A stretch of DNA of 37,096 bases from the NCBI GenBank assembly GCA_024331045.1, contig JANDJC010000027.1, positions 1-37,096 of the forward strand, written 5' to 3'. This stretch comes from Nitrospira sp. (GTDB lineage Bacteria; Nitrospirota; Nitrospiria; Nitrospirales; Nitrospiraceae). Positions 16,752-24,979 of the stretch are shown here, piece by piece (within the stretch, counting starts at the first letter, position 1; each line of letters begins with the position of its first letter). The notes beneath the pieces are model-generated. The model worked only from the letters and a program-made list of their open reading frames with translations, was not told where the DNA came from and made no database searches. Position numbers and translations under genes: made by a program.

Positions 16752-17438
16752 TTACTTGGAGAGAATGTCCAGCAGCTCGACTTCAAACACCAATGTCGAG
16801 CCTGGCTTGATGACGGGCGGAGAACCCCGATCCCCATAGGCTAGGTTCGAGGGACAAACCAAGCGACTTTTTCCACCAATCTTGATTTGCTGGACCCCTT
16901 CCGTCCAACACTTGATGACTTGATCTAGGGGGAAGGTTGCAGGCTCACCGCGTTTGATGGAACTGTCGAACACCGTGCCGTCAATCAATGTTCCATGATA
17001 GTGAACCTTCACGGTATCGCTTGCCTTGGGACTTGCACCGGTGCCGAGCTTGATGGGAATCACGACGGCACCGGACTCTGTCTTGATGGCCCCTTTTTCG
17101 GATGCAGCCTTGGCGAGGAAGGCGGCTCCGGCCTTTTTCTCCTGTTCCGCCAACATTCCAAACCTGGTCTGCTGCAGTTCTTGAATCTTGGGCCCGTAGG
17201 CTTGGAGATCGACTTTGGGAGTGCGTTTGAGGACGCCGTCCACCATACCGGTTTTGACCATTTCGAGCTCGGCTTCGCTGAGGGAAAAGGTGCTCAGCGA
17301 TTGGCTGATGGCCAGTCCCAAGGCATACAGAGTCTTCTGCTCCTCTGTTGTTGGCTCCTGCGGAGCGGCCAGCCCAGGTGAACCACCGGCGAGCAGGGAA
17401 ACGACCACGCTTACCATGCTGAGGATGATCGTGCGCAT
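16752..17438 (-). CDS. Periplasmic FKBP-type peptidyl-prolyl isomerase (FkpA/Mip-like)
   Basis: 228 residues: an export signal (residues 1-24, cleavage likely after GLAAP or nearby), a helical dimerisation segment of about 90 residues (EQKTLYALGLAISQSLSTFS, ELEMVKTGMVDGV), and a C-terminal FKBP domain (VKVHYHGTLIDGTVFDSS, VIKCWTEGVQQIKIGGKSR, LAYGDRGSPPVIKPGSTLVF, ELLDILSK). Family members fold periplasmic and outer-membrane proteins. ATG 17438 is preceded by AAAGGA. A plausible promoter lies at 17488-17516. Confidence 0.92.
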   Translation of the reverse strand: MRTIILSMVSVVVSLLAGGSPGLAAPQEPTTEEQKTLYALGLAISQSLSTFSLSEAELEMVKTGMVDGVLKRTPKVDLQAYGPKIQELQQTRFGMLAEQEKKAGAAFLAKAASEKGAIKTESGAVVIPIKLGTGASPKASDTVKVHYHGTLIDGTVFDSSIKRGEPATFPLDQVIKCWTEGVQQIKIGGKSRLVCPSNLAYGDRGSPPVIKPGSTLVFEVELLDILSK

Positions 17439-17487
17439 TCGAGATCCTTTCTTGTGAAAGAGAAAAAGAAAAAATGTCTCTTCTCAT

Positions 17488-17516
17488 ACGATACGCTACC
17501 AACTGCGGCCGTACAA
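17488..17516 (-). promoter_or_regulatory. Probable promoter of the FKBP gene
   Basis: On the minus strand TTGTAC (17516-17511), 17 bases, TATCGT (17493-17488). Each box matches the sigma70 consensus at four of six positions. The start codon is about 50 bases downstream. Confidence 0.45.
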
Positions 17517-17535
17517 CAGAAAATTTGCATTCAAA

Positions 17536-17571
17536 AAAACGGGCCTCGACGTGAAAACGGGCCTCGATGTG
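17536..17571. repeat. 18-bp tandem repeat, two copies
   Basis: AAAACGGGCCTCGACGTG at 17536-17553 is followed directly by the same unit with one change (GATGTG) at 17554-17571. It lies between the 3' end of tRNA-Ser(GCU) and the FKBP promoter. A T-run follows on the minus strand, but the units are direct rather than inverted, so no terminator hairpin is evident. Confidence 0.7.
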
Positions 17572-17604
17572 GGGAAAGGCAAGATCGTCGCTCTTGTCGG
17601 GGAA

Positions 17605-17698
17605 TGGCGGAGAGGGAGGGATTTGAACCCTCGGTAGGGGTTTTAGCCCCTACGACGGTTTAGCAAACCGTTGCCTTCGGCCACTCGGCCACCTCTCC
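17605..17698 (-). tRNA. tRNA-Ser (GCU anticodon)
   Basis: A 94-base class II tRNA with CCA encoded. The acceptor stem is GGAGAGG/CCTCTCC with discriminator G. The anticodon stem-loop is ACGGTTT-GCT-AAACCGT, and the T arm contains GGTTCAAATCC. The long variable arm, GTAGGGG-CTAAAA-CCCCTAC, together with the anticodon identifies a serine tRNA reading AGC/AGU. It is on the same strand as serS and the second serine tRNA. Confidence 0.96.
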
Positions 17699-17834
17699 TT
17701 CGTGATCATGGCCCCGTTTCCCGGAAGCTGCGGTGGAGGCTACGTTCCGTCCCGACAGCCGGTGAAGCAATTGCAACGGCTGATTCAAGACGGGGGGGAT
17801 CTTACCTCAGCCTCCGGGGATGGCACAAGAGAGG

Positions 17835-18422
17835 TCAGATCCGAGAGAAGTATGATCGCTCGGTTAATCCCCGCCGAAGCCACTGGAGAATCTGCAGGCT
17901 GCGGGATTGAAGCTGCATGGAGAATTCCTGGAGGTGCAGCCGCTGCGCCAATTCCAGGGCCTGTGTCCGCAGCCGATTGTAGAGCGCCTGAGAAGGAGTG
18001 GGAGTGTCGGCGTCGGAAGGGGAGGCCACCGCAAAGGAGCGAGACAAAATCCCTCCTTCTTCCGGCGAACTGACATAGCGAAACTCCACGTTGCCTGGCC
18101 GAACCGCTCCGCTGATCGCCAACATTTCCAAGGTCTTGCGTGTCTCTTCCTTACGGGTGCGATAGGACTGCCACAGTTCCAGCGGTTTCGCTAACACTTC
18201 CTTGCGGTTTGGAACCTTGATATCTAGCAAGTTTTTCCAAAAGCCGTCGTCAAATTGGCGAGGGCGGTTGCACTGGATGCAACGAGCCAGTGCAGGGGAC
18301 TCCTCCTCACTAGGCGTGGAGGAGTGGACGAGCAGCTGGTAGCGGTAGCCTCCGCAGAAGGGACAGGCTTTCCCGCGAATCTCTCGCCGAACAGTTCCAA
18401 TTTTTCCAAGCTGTTTTTTCAT
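17835..18422 (-). CDS. Zinc-ribbon hypothetical protein
   Basis: 195 residues from ATG 18422, which has GAGGAGGG about six bases upstream. A longer frame from 18464 is not needed. Residues 18-50 form a four-cysteine zinc ribbon (CPFCGGYRYQL...CIQCNRPRQF). The remainder is mostly helical and charged, with a serine/proline-rich patch (SPSDADTPTPSQ) and a helical tail (ALELAQRLHLQEFSMQLQSR). There is no signal peptide or catalytic motif. The ribbon suggests nucleic-acid or protein binding, but no family is recognised. It lies between tRNA-Ser(GCU) and the PilZ-like gene on the same strand. Confidence 0.7.
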   Translation of the reverse strand: MKKQLGKIGTVRREIRGKACPFCGGYRYQLLVHSSTPSEEESPALARCIQCNRPRQFDDGFWKNLLDIKVPNRKEVLAKPLELWQSYRTRKEETRKTLEMLAISGAVRPGNVEFRYVSSPEEGGILSRSFAVASPSDADTPTPSQALYNRLRTQALELAQRLHLQEFSMQLQSRSLQILQWLRRGLTERSYFSRI

Positions 18423-18655
18423 CGGTACCCTCCTCTTACTCTGTGGATTGTTCTGAGGATTCAATTAAATCTCTCTGCGCCCTCACCCGTTGTCTCTGTG
18501 CTCATTGTGTTGTGAAACAGGATAGTAGGGAGAGGCGCGGGTGAAAATACCGAAGAGGTAGCGGGTGGGCTAACCGAAAGGGGGATGCCTCTCCCTTTGG
18601 AGAGCGGGGGTGCGCGAGTATCGCCTTCCGAAGAAAAACAGAAGAAGCCACTGCG

Positions 18656-19021
18656 TTAAAAGCGAATTAAAATATGATCGGTCGCGGTGTCGGACATTCC
18701 TCGCATGGGTGGAATCGCTCGTTGGGACGCTCTGAATTGATTCAGTCGTGTCCGTGCCTCTGGGGAAAGGGACAAGAGGTCAACCTTGAGCCGATGGTTC
18801 TCCACCCATTCGACTTCGGCCAGCTCGACAGAGAGCGGCGAGTCGTCGTTAGGCAGCCACAACCGAAGCTTCACATAATCCCCAGCACGAAGTGGCACGG
18901 GGAGAGTGGTCGTGTGGTTGGGGGCGGTAAGATCGTAGAGACAGCCATCTGCCTCCAACTCGGCGCTGCCCTTGGTAAGCAGGCAGGTGATAGCCACACG
19001 AGAAAGCGGTTGAAGCGACAT
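18656..19021 (-). CDS. PilZ-like domain protein
   Basis: 121 residues. ATG 19021 is preceded by AGGAGG ten bases upstream; a longer frame starting at 19063 lacks this. The beta-rich sequence (RVAITCLLTKGSAELEADGC, YVKLRLWLPNDDSPLSVELA, EVEWVENHRLKVDLLSLSPE) follows the layout of PilZ domains, with a strand-rich barrel and a conserved W.E....V sequence late in the domain. The canonical RxxxR and DxSxxG c-di-GMP-binding motifs are weak (DLTAPN in place of DxSxxG). c-di-GMP binding is therefore doubtful. A single-domain PilZ adaptor is the likeliest identity. Confidence 0.5.
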   Translation of the reverse strand: MSLQPLSRVAITCLLTKGSAELEADGCLYDLTAPNHTTTLPVPLRAGDYVKLRLWLPNDDSPLSVELAEVEWVENHRLKVDLLSLSPEARTRLNQFRASQRAIPPMRGMSDTATDHILIRF

Positions 19022-19120
19022 GGCAACGACCCCTCCTTCAGCAAACAACAGAGCACTGCGCACCAGATGGTGGTGAGCGGTACCTTAATACGAGGCGCAA
19101 GGTTCCTTCAACTCCATCAA

Positions 19121-19139
19121 GGGGCTAAACAGCCCCTAC
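19121..19139. repeat. REP-like imperfect palindrome outside the RM island
   Basis: GGGGCTAAACAGCCCCTAC has the same CCCCTAC end and short dyad as the palindromes in the RM island at 1626-2891. It lies upstream of the PilZ-like gene, in the 186-base gap to the next gene. Confidence 0.45.
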
Positions 19140-19207
19140 AAAAGGGTTAAGGGAAATCCTTTTTTGTTCTGCTCGGAGGTCCATGAGGCGGAAGGTATGG
19201 GAAGGAA

Positions 19208-20035
19208 TCACCAGATTCCGGCTTCTCCCTCTGAACAGGATCGCGTTTTGGGAAGTGGCTGATACGGTCGAGTGTTATCCGAGGCAAGGGTCGGGTCGGG
19301 GGGAAGGGAAGAGGGATCAAACAATGGCTCTTCTGCTGCGAGCCCGGTTCTCGACCGTAAGAGCGCTTCGCGGTTTAGAATCTTGAGGGCATTGGTACGA
19401 GAGACAATCGGTGGGTAATCATGGAATTGGTCCGATGCCACAAAGGGTACTTGAATGGTCACGGTTCGCCGGTCTTGGTAAATAAACTTGCGCAACGTGT
19501 CGTCGAGCGGCGTCGTCAAGCTCAGGACCACGGAAGACCGGGGAGCAATGGCTGGAATCGTGACAACAAACCACCGGCGACCATCATTGGGAGGTGTTTC
19601 CATTTGTCCAGTTGCCTCCATGGGAGGAGCGGTCGAGACACGAGTGGCGAGTCCTATGGCCGGAGAGCGAATGCCAACGCGCAGGTTGCTCACCTGATTG
19701 TCTGACACATTGTCGATCAACAACTTAATCACGACCCATGAACCCTCTGAAGGAAGAGGGTGGTCGGCCCCGAGCGTTTGCTCATGGCGGCGAAGGCTAC
19801 AATTGGTCACCAGATTCCGTTTTTCAAACACATAGGCGGATGGGATGTCTTGTGAAACGCGGGTCCGTTCATAGGTATAAAAAGCCACGCCGACGTTGAT
19901 CATCGTAGGTTTGAACCAAGCGACAATGGTTGGCAGAAAAAAAGGAACGATGACGGCGAACAGGCCCAGGATGATGATTTTGTTGAGCAGCGTTTGTCGA
20001 AGAAACCACTGCCACCCAGCCCGCAGGATCTTCAT
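19208..20035 (-). CDS. Membrane-anchored hypothetical protein
   Basis: 275 residues with one N-terminal membrane helix (NKIIILGLFAVIVPFFLPTI, about residues 18-38) and a mostly beta-strand domain of about 200 residues outside or inside the membrane (EGSWVVIKLLIDNVSDNQVS, LRVGIRSPAIGLATRVS, RWFVVTIPAIAPRSSVVLSL, RRTVTIQVPFVASDQ). The Ser/Pro-rich C-terminus is likely unstructured. The pattern is an Ig-like sandwich held near the inner membrane. No characterised family is recognised. It lies between tRNA-Ser(UGA) and the PilZ-like gene. Confidence 0.65.
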   Translation of the reverse strand: MKILRAGWQWFLRQTLLNKIIILGLFAVIVPFFLPTIVAWFKPTMINVGVAFYTYERTRVSQDIPSAYVFEKRNLVTNCSLRRHEQTLGADHPLPSEGSWVVIKLLIDNVSDNQVSNLRVGIRSPAIGLATRVSTAPPMEATGQMETPPNDGRRWFVVTIPAIAPRSSVVLSLTTPLDDTLRKFIYQDRRTVTIQVPFVASDQFHDYPPIVSRTNALKILNREALLRSRTGLAAEEPLFDPSSLPPDPTLASDNTRPYQPLPKTRSCSEGEAGIW

Positions 20036-20150
20036 GCGACATCATTGTCAGTGAAGTGGCACGATACCACTCCTTCTGACTCTAAGCCGAAGACTGACTC
20101 GAGGCTGAAGACGGATCACAAGCCGAGCATCGTCTTTGCACGTCTCATAA

Positions 20151-20240
20151 TGGCGGAGGGGGCGAGATTTGAACTCGCGGATGAGTTACCCCATCTCCGG
20201 TTTTCAAGACCGGTCCGTTCGGCCGCTCCGGCACCCCTCC
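20151..20240 (-). tRNA. tRNA-Ser (UGA anticodon)
   Basis: A 90-base class II tRNA with encoded CCA. The acceptor stem is GGAGGGG/CCCCTCC with G discriminator. The anticodon loop is CCGGTCT-TGA-AAACCGG. The variable arm is GATGGGG-TAAC-TCATC-like and the T arm is GAGTTCAAATCTC. It reads UCA/UCG codons. It lies 585 bases downstream of serS on the same strand. Confidence 0.96.
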
Positions 20241-20825
20241 AGGCCCCAATAAATAAAAATAACGGGGGCCTAGTTTATCATTTCCAGTTGGAAGTATCAC
20301 ACGCCCGCGACATTTGGCGGGGGAAGGGGGTGATCCTTGCTGCGCCGCCCACAACGAAGAGTCAGCGAGGAGTCAGGGGAAGCATGTCGGTGTACCCATT
20401 GGCTGCGAGCCAGGATGGAGCAAGCTGATGGTCAGGGCCGATGTTGTTCGCCATGAACGAGGGGGCCAGCCGATGACACGATACCACGGCGACGATACCC
20501 TGGGGCGCCCGCTTGTGAGCCGCAAAGGCTGTGTGCTCGAATCTGACCATCGACTGGACTCTGTACGAGAACGTCTGCACGCCTCTGCGCCTGCTCGTCA
20601 AGCGGGTTCTGCACCGCTAGGGGGAGCTGCCAGACAGGCGGGGAGGACTGCGGCATCAGAGATGGAATACGCCACGTTCCTGTCGATGAAATGGCCACCG
20701 CATGGAGGGGCTGTGGGCTGGCATGGGGGTCCTGGTGCGGCGGTAGATGGAACGTGCCTTACGGTCGCTTCGTTGGTTGAGAAATGGAGTGGCGCCGTGA
20801 GGGGTGTTCTGCCAGTTATTCGCAG
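20241..20825. other. 585-base gap between serS and tRNA-Ser(UGA)
   Basis: No convincing gene. Directly 5' of the tRNA is a hairpin with stem AGGCCCC (20241-20247) and GGGGCCT (20265-20271) around an AT-rich loop; its AT stretch could belong to the tRNA promoter. The rest is GC-rich, with open frames on both strands that lack ribosome sites and family features. I looked for SRP RNA, RNase P RNA and tmRNA core sequences and found none. Confidence 0.5.
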
Positions 20826-22106
20826 TTATTCAGGGGTCAATCGTTCCATTCCGCCCATGTAGGGGCGGAGCACTTCCGGGATCAACACCGAGCCGTCCGG
20901 CTGCTGATAGTGTTCGAGGATCGCCACCATCGTCCGACCAACGGCCAGGCCGGATCCGTTCAACGTGTGGACGAACTCCAATTTTGCGTCCTTTTTCCCT
21001 GGTCGATATCTAATATTGGCTCGCCGCGCCTGAAAGGCCTCAAAGTTACTGCAGGAAGAAATCTCGCGGTAGTGTCCTTGAGAAGGCAGCCACACTTCGA
21101 TGTCGTAGGTCTTGGCAGCGGAAAATCCTAGATCGCCCGTGCAGAGGGTGACGACCCGATAGGGGAGGTTCAAGCTCCGCAAAATGACCTCGGCGTGGCC
21201 CGTCAGTCGTTCGAGTTCCTGATACGACTGATCCGGTGTCGTGAAAGCCACGAGTTCGACCTTGTTAAACTGATGCAGCCGGATCAGGCCGCGGGTGTCT
21301 TTTCCGTAGGACCCCGCCTCGCGTCGGAAACAGGGGGTGTAGGCGGTGTACCGAAGGGGTAACTGATTCTCGGTGAGGATTTCGTCTCGATGGAGGTTCG
21401 TGACCGGTACTTCGGCCGTGGGAATCAGAAACCAGTCCTCGTCGCGCAGGCGAAAGAGATCCTCTTCAAACTTGGGAAGCTGTCCCGTTCCGGTCATCGT
21501 CTGCCGGTTGACGATCACCGGGGGGAAGACTTCACGATAGCCGTGCTGGCTGGTATGAACATCGAGCATGTAGTTGATTAAGGCCCGTTCTAGTCGAGCG
21601 CCTGTTCCCTGTAACAGGGCAAAGCGGGCGCCTGCGATTTTGGCGGCGCGATCAAAGTTTAAAATCCCGAGGGCTTCGCCAATTTCCCAATGGGGTTTAG
21701 GGGAAATTGCAAAGGAAGGAATCGTTCCCCATCGGCGAACTTCGAGATTGTGGCTTGCATCTAAGCCTGGTGGCACCGTCTCATGCGGCAGGTTGGGAAT
21801 GCGCAGGGCAAGCCCCTTCAGGGCCTCCTCTGTTTCCCGCAACCGGTCCTCAATCTCTTTGATCCGGTCTCCGATGTGTTTCATCGCCGCGATGACGTCG
21901 TCAGCCAGTTCACCGGCTCGACGGCGGCGCGCGACGTCGTCGGATCCTTTTTTGAGCTCATGCCGCAGTTGCTCGGCCTGAGCTGTCAACATACGCCGTT
22001 CTTCGCTCAGCTTGCGGATAGCATCCCATGGCACGTCATGGCCGCGGGCTCCCAGGGCCATGCGAATGGCCTCGACATGATCCCGGAGATATTTGGGGTC
22101 GTGCAT
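20826..22106 (-). CDS. serS: Seryl-tRNA synthetase
   Basis: 426 residues, normal for bacterial SerRS. An N-terminal coiled-coil arm (residues 1-110, [40 protein letters not shown]) reaches the long variable arm of tRNA-Ser. The class II catalytic core follows, with motif 2 ([20 protein letters not shown]) and motif 3 ([18 protein letters not shown]). It charges serine to tRNA-Ser in the cytoplasm. ATG 22106 follows AGAGG by about seven bases and lies 32 bases downstream of the -10 box of a good promoter. The frame extends further upstream only as untranslated sequence. Two tRNA-Ser genes lie downstream on the same strand. Confidence 0.97.
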   Translation of the reverse strand: MHDPKYLRDHVEAIRMALGARGHDVPWDAIRKLSEERRMLTAQAEQLRHELKKGSDDVARRRRAGELADDVIAAMKHIGDRIKEIEDRLRETEEALKGLALRIPNLPHETVPPGLDASHNLEVRRWGTIPSFAISPKPHWEIGEALGILNFDRAAKIAGARFALLQGTGARLERALINYMLDVHTSQHGYREVFPPVIVNRQTMTGTGQLPKFEEDLFRLRDEDWFLIPTAEVPVTNLHRDEILTENQLPLRYTAYTPCFRREAGSYGKDTRGLIRLHQFNKVELVAFTTPDQSYQELERLTGHAEVILRSLNLPYRVVTLCTGDLGFSAAKTYDIEVWLPSQGHYREISSCSNFEAFQARRANIRYRPGKKDAKLEFVHTLNGSGLAVGRTMVAILEHYQQPDGSVLIPEVLRPYMGGMERLTPE

Positions 22107-22137
22107 GACGGCGCCTCTGGCAGTTGAACGGGGATGG

Positions 22138-22166
22138 AATCTAGCATCCGAGCCGGGGAGAGTCAA
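22138..22166 (-). promoter_or_regulatory. Sigma70-type promoter of serS
   Basis: On the minus strand TTGACT (22166-22161), a 17-base spacer, TAGATT (22143-22138). The boxes match the consensus at five and four of six positions. The serS start codon lies 32 bases downstream of the -10 box. No T-box leader is present. Confidence 0.6.
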
Positions 22167-22301
22167 CGAAACCGAACGCTTCTCGAGTGTGGCGCAGAAA
22201 TGGAGAGGAGGGTCCGTGGCGGGGCATTGGCTGGTGCGTTGACCGCTATGGCGACTGATGCGTTGACATGAAGTGGGAGGACGGAACACCATATTGCCAC
22301 T

Positions 22302-23318
22302 ATGAGAGCCATTGCCAATCCTCCCAATCCATACGAATCCCAATACCGGGAGCTACTCGAGCCGGCCGGCCCCGTCAGGCTGGAAGTCTATGAAGACAGC
22401 ACCAGAGAGATTCTCAGTCGTAATGAGAGTCCGGACCTGTCATTTCGGTGGAGTCTCAATCCCTATCGCGGGTGTTTACATGCCTGTGCCTATTGTTATG
22501 CAAGACCGTCGCACGAATACTGGGGATTTGGGGCGGGGACGGATTTTGATAGCAAGATCATCATCAAAAAGGACGCCCCTCTGCTGTTGCGACGGGTCTT
22601 TGACCGCCCCTCCTGGCGGGGCGAGCTGATCGTCTTTTCAGGTAATACGGACTGTTATCAGCCGCTGGAAGCAGTCTATGGCCTGACAAGGGCCTGCCTC
22701 GCGGTTTGCGCCGACTATCGGAACCCTGTTGGAATTATCACGAAAGGCGCGCTGATCTTGCGTGATCTGGATCTCCTTGAGAGCTTGCATCGTGATGCAT
22801 GGTTACGAGTATACGTCAGTATCCCGTTTGCGTCCGACGCCATGGCCAGAAAAGTGGAACCCTATGCTCCATCGGTGTCGAAGCGATTTGAGGTCATTCG
22901 CGCTTTGGCCAACAAGGGCATCGTGGTCGGTATTTCTCTGGCACCCATCATTCCTGGTTTGAATGAGAGCGATATTCCCGAGTTGCTAGAACGGGCGAGC
23001 ATGGCGGGGGCTTCCACCGCGTTTGCCACGTTGCTGCGGCTCAGTGGTAGCCTGGAAACGGTCTTTTTGCAACGGATGGGCGAACTGTTTCCCGATCGTG
23101 TTGGAAAAATCGTCAATCGGTTGCGGGATATGCGAGGGGGATCGTTGAAGGAAAGCGAGTTCTTCAAACGTCAGGTTGGCACCGGAACCTATTGGGCGGT
23201 CATTGAACGGTTGTTCGAGGTGGCTAAGCGCCGCGCTGGGTTTCCCGACCATGATCCTGATGAGGCAGTGCCCAAGACATTTCGCAGGCCAGGTGGTGAG
23301 CAGGGATGTTTGTTTTAG
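22302..23318 (+). CDS. PA0069-family radical SAM protein (SplB-like)
   Basis: 338 residues. The radical SAM iron-sulfur motif C58-x3-C62-x2-C65 occurs in [20 protein letters not shown], a signature of the PA0069/Rv2578c subfamily related to spore photoproduct lyase. Further family strings are [54 protein letters not shown] and [20 protein letters not shown]. The reaction and substrate are unknown; DNA-related chemistry is often supposed from the SplB resemblance. It is transcribed divergently from serS across a 195-base gap. ATG 22302 is the likely start, though no strong ribosome site is evident. Confidence 0.9.
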   Translation: MRAIANPPNPYESQYRELLEPAGPVRLEVYEDSTREILSRNESPDLSFRWSLNPYRGCLHACAYCYARPSHEYWGFGAGTDFDSKIIIKKDAPLLLRRVFDRPSWRGELIVFSGNTDCYQPLEAVYGLTRACLAVCADYRNPVGIITKGALILRDLDLLESLHRDAWLRVYVSIPFASDAMARKVEPYAPSVSKRFEVIRALANKGIVVGISLAPIIPGLNESDIPELLERASMAGASTAFATLLRLSGSLETVFLQRMGELFPDRVGKIVNRLRDMRGGSLKESEFFKRQVGTGTYWAVIERLFEVAKRRAGFPDHDPDEAVPKTFRRPGGEQGCLF

Positions 23319-23415
23319 CGAGAAGCGGCGCGGGAGCGGTCGAGTTTTGGTCATCAAGAGCCGGTGTTTGTACGTCGTTTCAATGGGGATGGGGGATGGA
23401 AGTGATTGGTCACGC

Positions 23416-23967
23416 TTATTTATTGACCTGGTCAAATTCCTTGAGGACTTGTTCGGTTAAATCGATGGCATCTTTGTAATAAAGCACAATCTTCATGGTC
23501 TGCTCGCTGCCCTTATCCACGACTAGCGAGTAGCCGCCCTTTTCGGCGACGGTCTTGGTCGCTGCCACGATCTTTTTCATGTACTCGTCGACCAACTCTT
23601 TTTGTTTGCGCTGAAGTTCTTGATTGAACTCTTGCGCGCGCTTTTGATAGTCCTGTACCTTGGTGCGAAACTGGGTTTCTTTTTCCCTTCTTTCGCTCTC
23701 GCTCATCTTGGCGCCCTGCTCGCGAAGCTGCTTTTCGGCATTGCGCAGGTCTTCTTCGTCTTTGGACAAGAGCTTTTGCCGGATGGACACGTATTCTTTC
23801 AATCCCTCCAATGCCCGCTTGCCCGCCTTGGATTTTTCTAAGATGGTTTGAGGGTCCACTACTCCCATCTTGAAGTCTTCGGCTGCTGGGGCGGGGGAAG
23901 CGAGAGACGTAAGTGGCAACACACAGAGCACAGTTATCAGGGTACGTCCGAACAAGGGGATGCGCAT
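23416..23967 (-). CDS. OmpH/Skp-family periplasmic chaperone
   Basis: 183 residues: an export signal (residues 1-28, ending SPAPAAED) then KMGVVDPQTILEKSKAGKRA, a long charged coiled coil (residues 55-140, rich in K/E/Q), and a C-terminal strand region (GGYSLVVDKGSEQTMKIVLY). Skp trimers hold unfolded outer-membrane proteins in the periplasm. AAAAGGAG lies six bases before ATG 23967. It stands alone rather than in the usual bamA-skp-lpxD order. Confidence 0.9.
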   Translation of the reverse strand: MRIPLFGRTLITVLCVLPLTSLASPAPAAEDFKMGVVDPQTILEKSKAGKRALEGLKEYVSIRQKLLSKDEEDLRNAEKQLREQGAKMSESERREKETQFRTKVQDYQKRAQEFNQELQRKQKELVDEYMKKIVAATKTVAEKGGYSLVVDKGSEQTMKIVLYYKDAIDLTEQVLKEFDQVNK

Positions 23968-24062
23968 TGGGGCTCCTTTTGTGTCAACGGCTATTGAGTG
24001 AAAGCGGGGGCAGAATAACGATGCAGGGTGAGCCTGTCAAGAGAAGAGGTACTACAGAGGGA

Positions 24063-24473
24063 CTACCATGAGTCGAAGTTCAAAGGATCTTTGCCGATGA
24101 CGGGATCAATGCCATGAGCCCACTTCAGTCGACGCGCCACGGCTCGCAAGGTCCGTTCATCCACCAAGTCAATGGCAAAGGGATCGCGGACCCGTTTAAA
24201 CCGTTCCGTTGAGAGGGGAGGCTTGTAGCCCAGTTCTTTCATGGCAAGCGCAAGGAGATTGAGTTGCGTGATACGGGAGGCTTGATTCAAGACGGCCAAC
24301 GCAGCCTCCGGCGAGGTTCCCGCCGAGCCGGTGTTTTGCAAGAATTCAATGGCGCGTTTCTTTAACTCGGCGCGTTGCGCGTCCGTCAGCGTCGGCAACA
24401 TCAGCTCGACCAGCAAGGCATTCGTGGACCCGGCGAACGACGGCAGGCCGAAAAGCCGGCGAAAGAGTCCCAT
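24063..24473 (-). CDS. Hypothetical helical protein, 136 residues
   Basis: A small soluble helical protein (ALLVELMLPTLTDAQRAELK, SPEAALAVLNQASRITQLNL, LLALAMKELGYKPPLSTERF) ending in RRLKWAHGIDPVIGKDPLNF. The start ATG 24473 has GGAGGG about three bases upstream, a short spacing. No known family is recognised. It lies between the Skp-like gene and the DUF5674 pair, all on the minus strand. Confidence 0.6.
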   Translation of the reverse strand: MGLFRRLFGLPSFAGSTNALLVELMLPTLTDAQRAELKKRAIEFLQNTGSAGTSPEAALAVLNQASRITQLNLLALAMKELGYKPPLSTERFKRVRDPFAIDLVDERTLRAVARRLKWAHGIDPVIGKDPLNFDSW

Positions 24474-24623
24474 TATCCCTCCGTCAGCGGAGGCACAACC
24501 TCTCGCAAACCGGGACGAGTCTACTGAAAATGAACGGTGATTTTCCAGAGAGGGTTCGCCGTAAAAGAAACAACCGGCGTGCGAAGAGATGGAAAAGGGA
24601 TGGGAAAAGCCGTCTTGATTTCT

Positions 24624-24971
24624 TTATTGTCTCCCTGCCATTCGCCGATTCAGGCGGGCCGCCACGGCGAAGTGAAAGAAGTAGCGATCCAGCGAAGCCC
24701 AATCACTGCCGTAGAGCGTTCCGCCATACATGGCGTCGCACAAGAGTTCGCGCGCACGGGTCAATTCTTTGCGGCGGCCTTTCCACCTGGGATCGGCGAT
24801 CGTCAAATCCAACAGTTCAAGGGCTCGGACAAAGGCCTGTTCGCAACGATCCCGATCCGATTCATACCAGCGGCCGGCGCGAGCCACCTCGCTGCCGACA
24901 TTGGCCAGTTGCTCCAAGAGGGAAAGTGACTGCCAGCGTCCCGCTGCCAATTGTTTATGAACGGGTGTCAT
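24624..24971 (-). CDS. Conserved hypothetical protein paired with DUF5674
   Basis: 115 residues, helical, with HKQLAAGRWQSLSLLEQLAN, VGSEVARAGRWYESDRDRCE and ALELLDLTIADPRWKGRRKE. I recall similar proteins in several phyla, often next to DUF5674. No function is known. The start ATG 24971 follows the stop of the DUF5674 gene by eight bases, so the two form an operon. The conserved W, E and R residues and small size would suit a toxin-antitoxin-like or housekeeping pair, but nothing in the sequence proves either. Confidence 0.65.
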   Translation of the reverse strand: MTPVHKQLAAGRWQSLSLLEQLANVGSEVARAGRWYESDRDRCEQAFVRALELLDLTIADPRWKGRRKELTRARELLCDAMYGGTLYGSDWASLDRYFFHFAVAARLNRRMAGRQ

Positions 24972-24979
24972 GAGGGATG

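Noticed and set aside
18530..18640. c-di-GMP riboswitch-like string (GGTAGCGGG...TAACCGA) on the plus strand
   Set aside because: Only one half of the motif resembles the class I riboswitch, the 5' half and GAAA tetraloop receptor are not evident, and no plus-strand gene follows nearby.
20314..20862. Plus-strand frame of 182 codons in the serS-tRNA gap
   Set aside because: Low-complexity Gly/Arg/Ala composition, no ribosome site, no recognisable motif, and it overlaps the serS 3' end.
22107..22343. N-terminal extension of serS
   Set aside because: The extra residues are unlike SerRS, the region contains the promoter, and ATG 22106 begins the family's conserved N-terminus.
24537..24929. Plus-strand frames of 130-147 codons opposite the DUF5674 partner
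   Set aside because: Shadows of the minus-strand gene, with no own motif.
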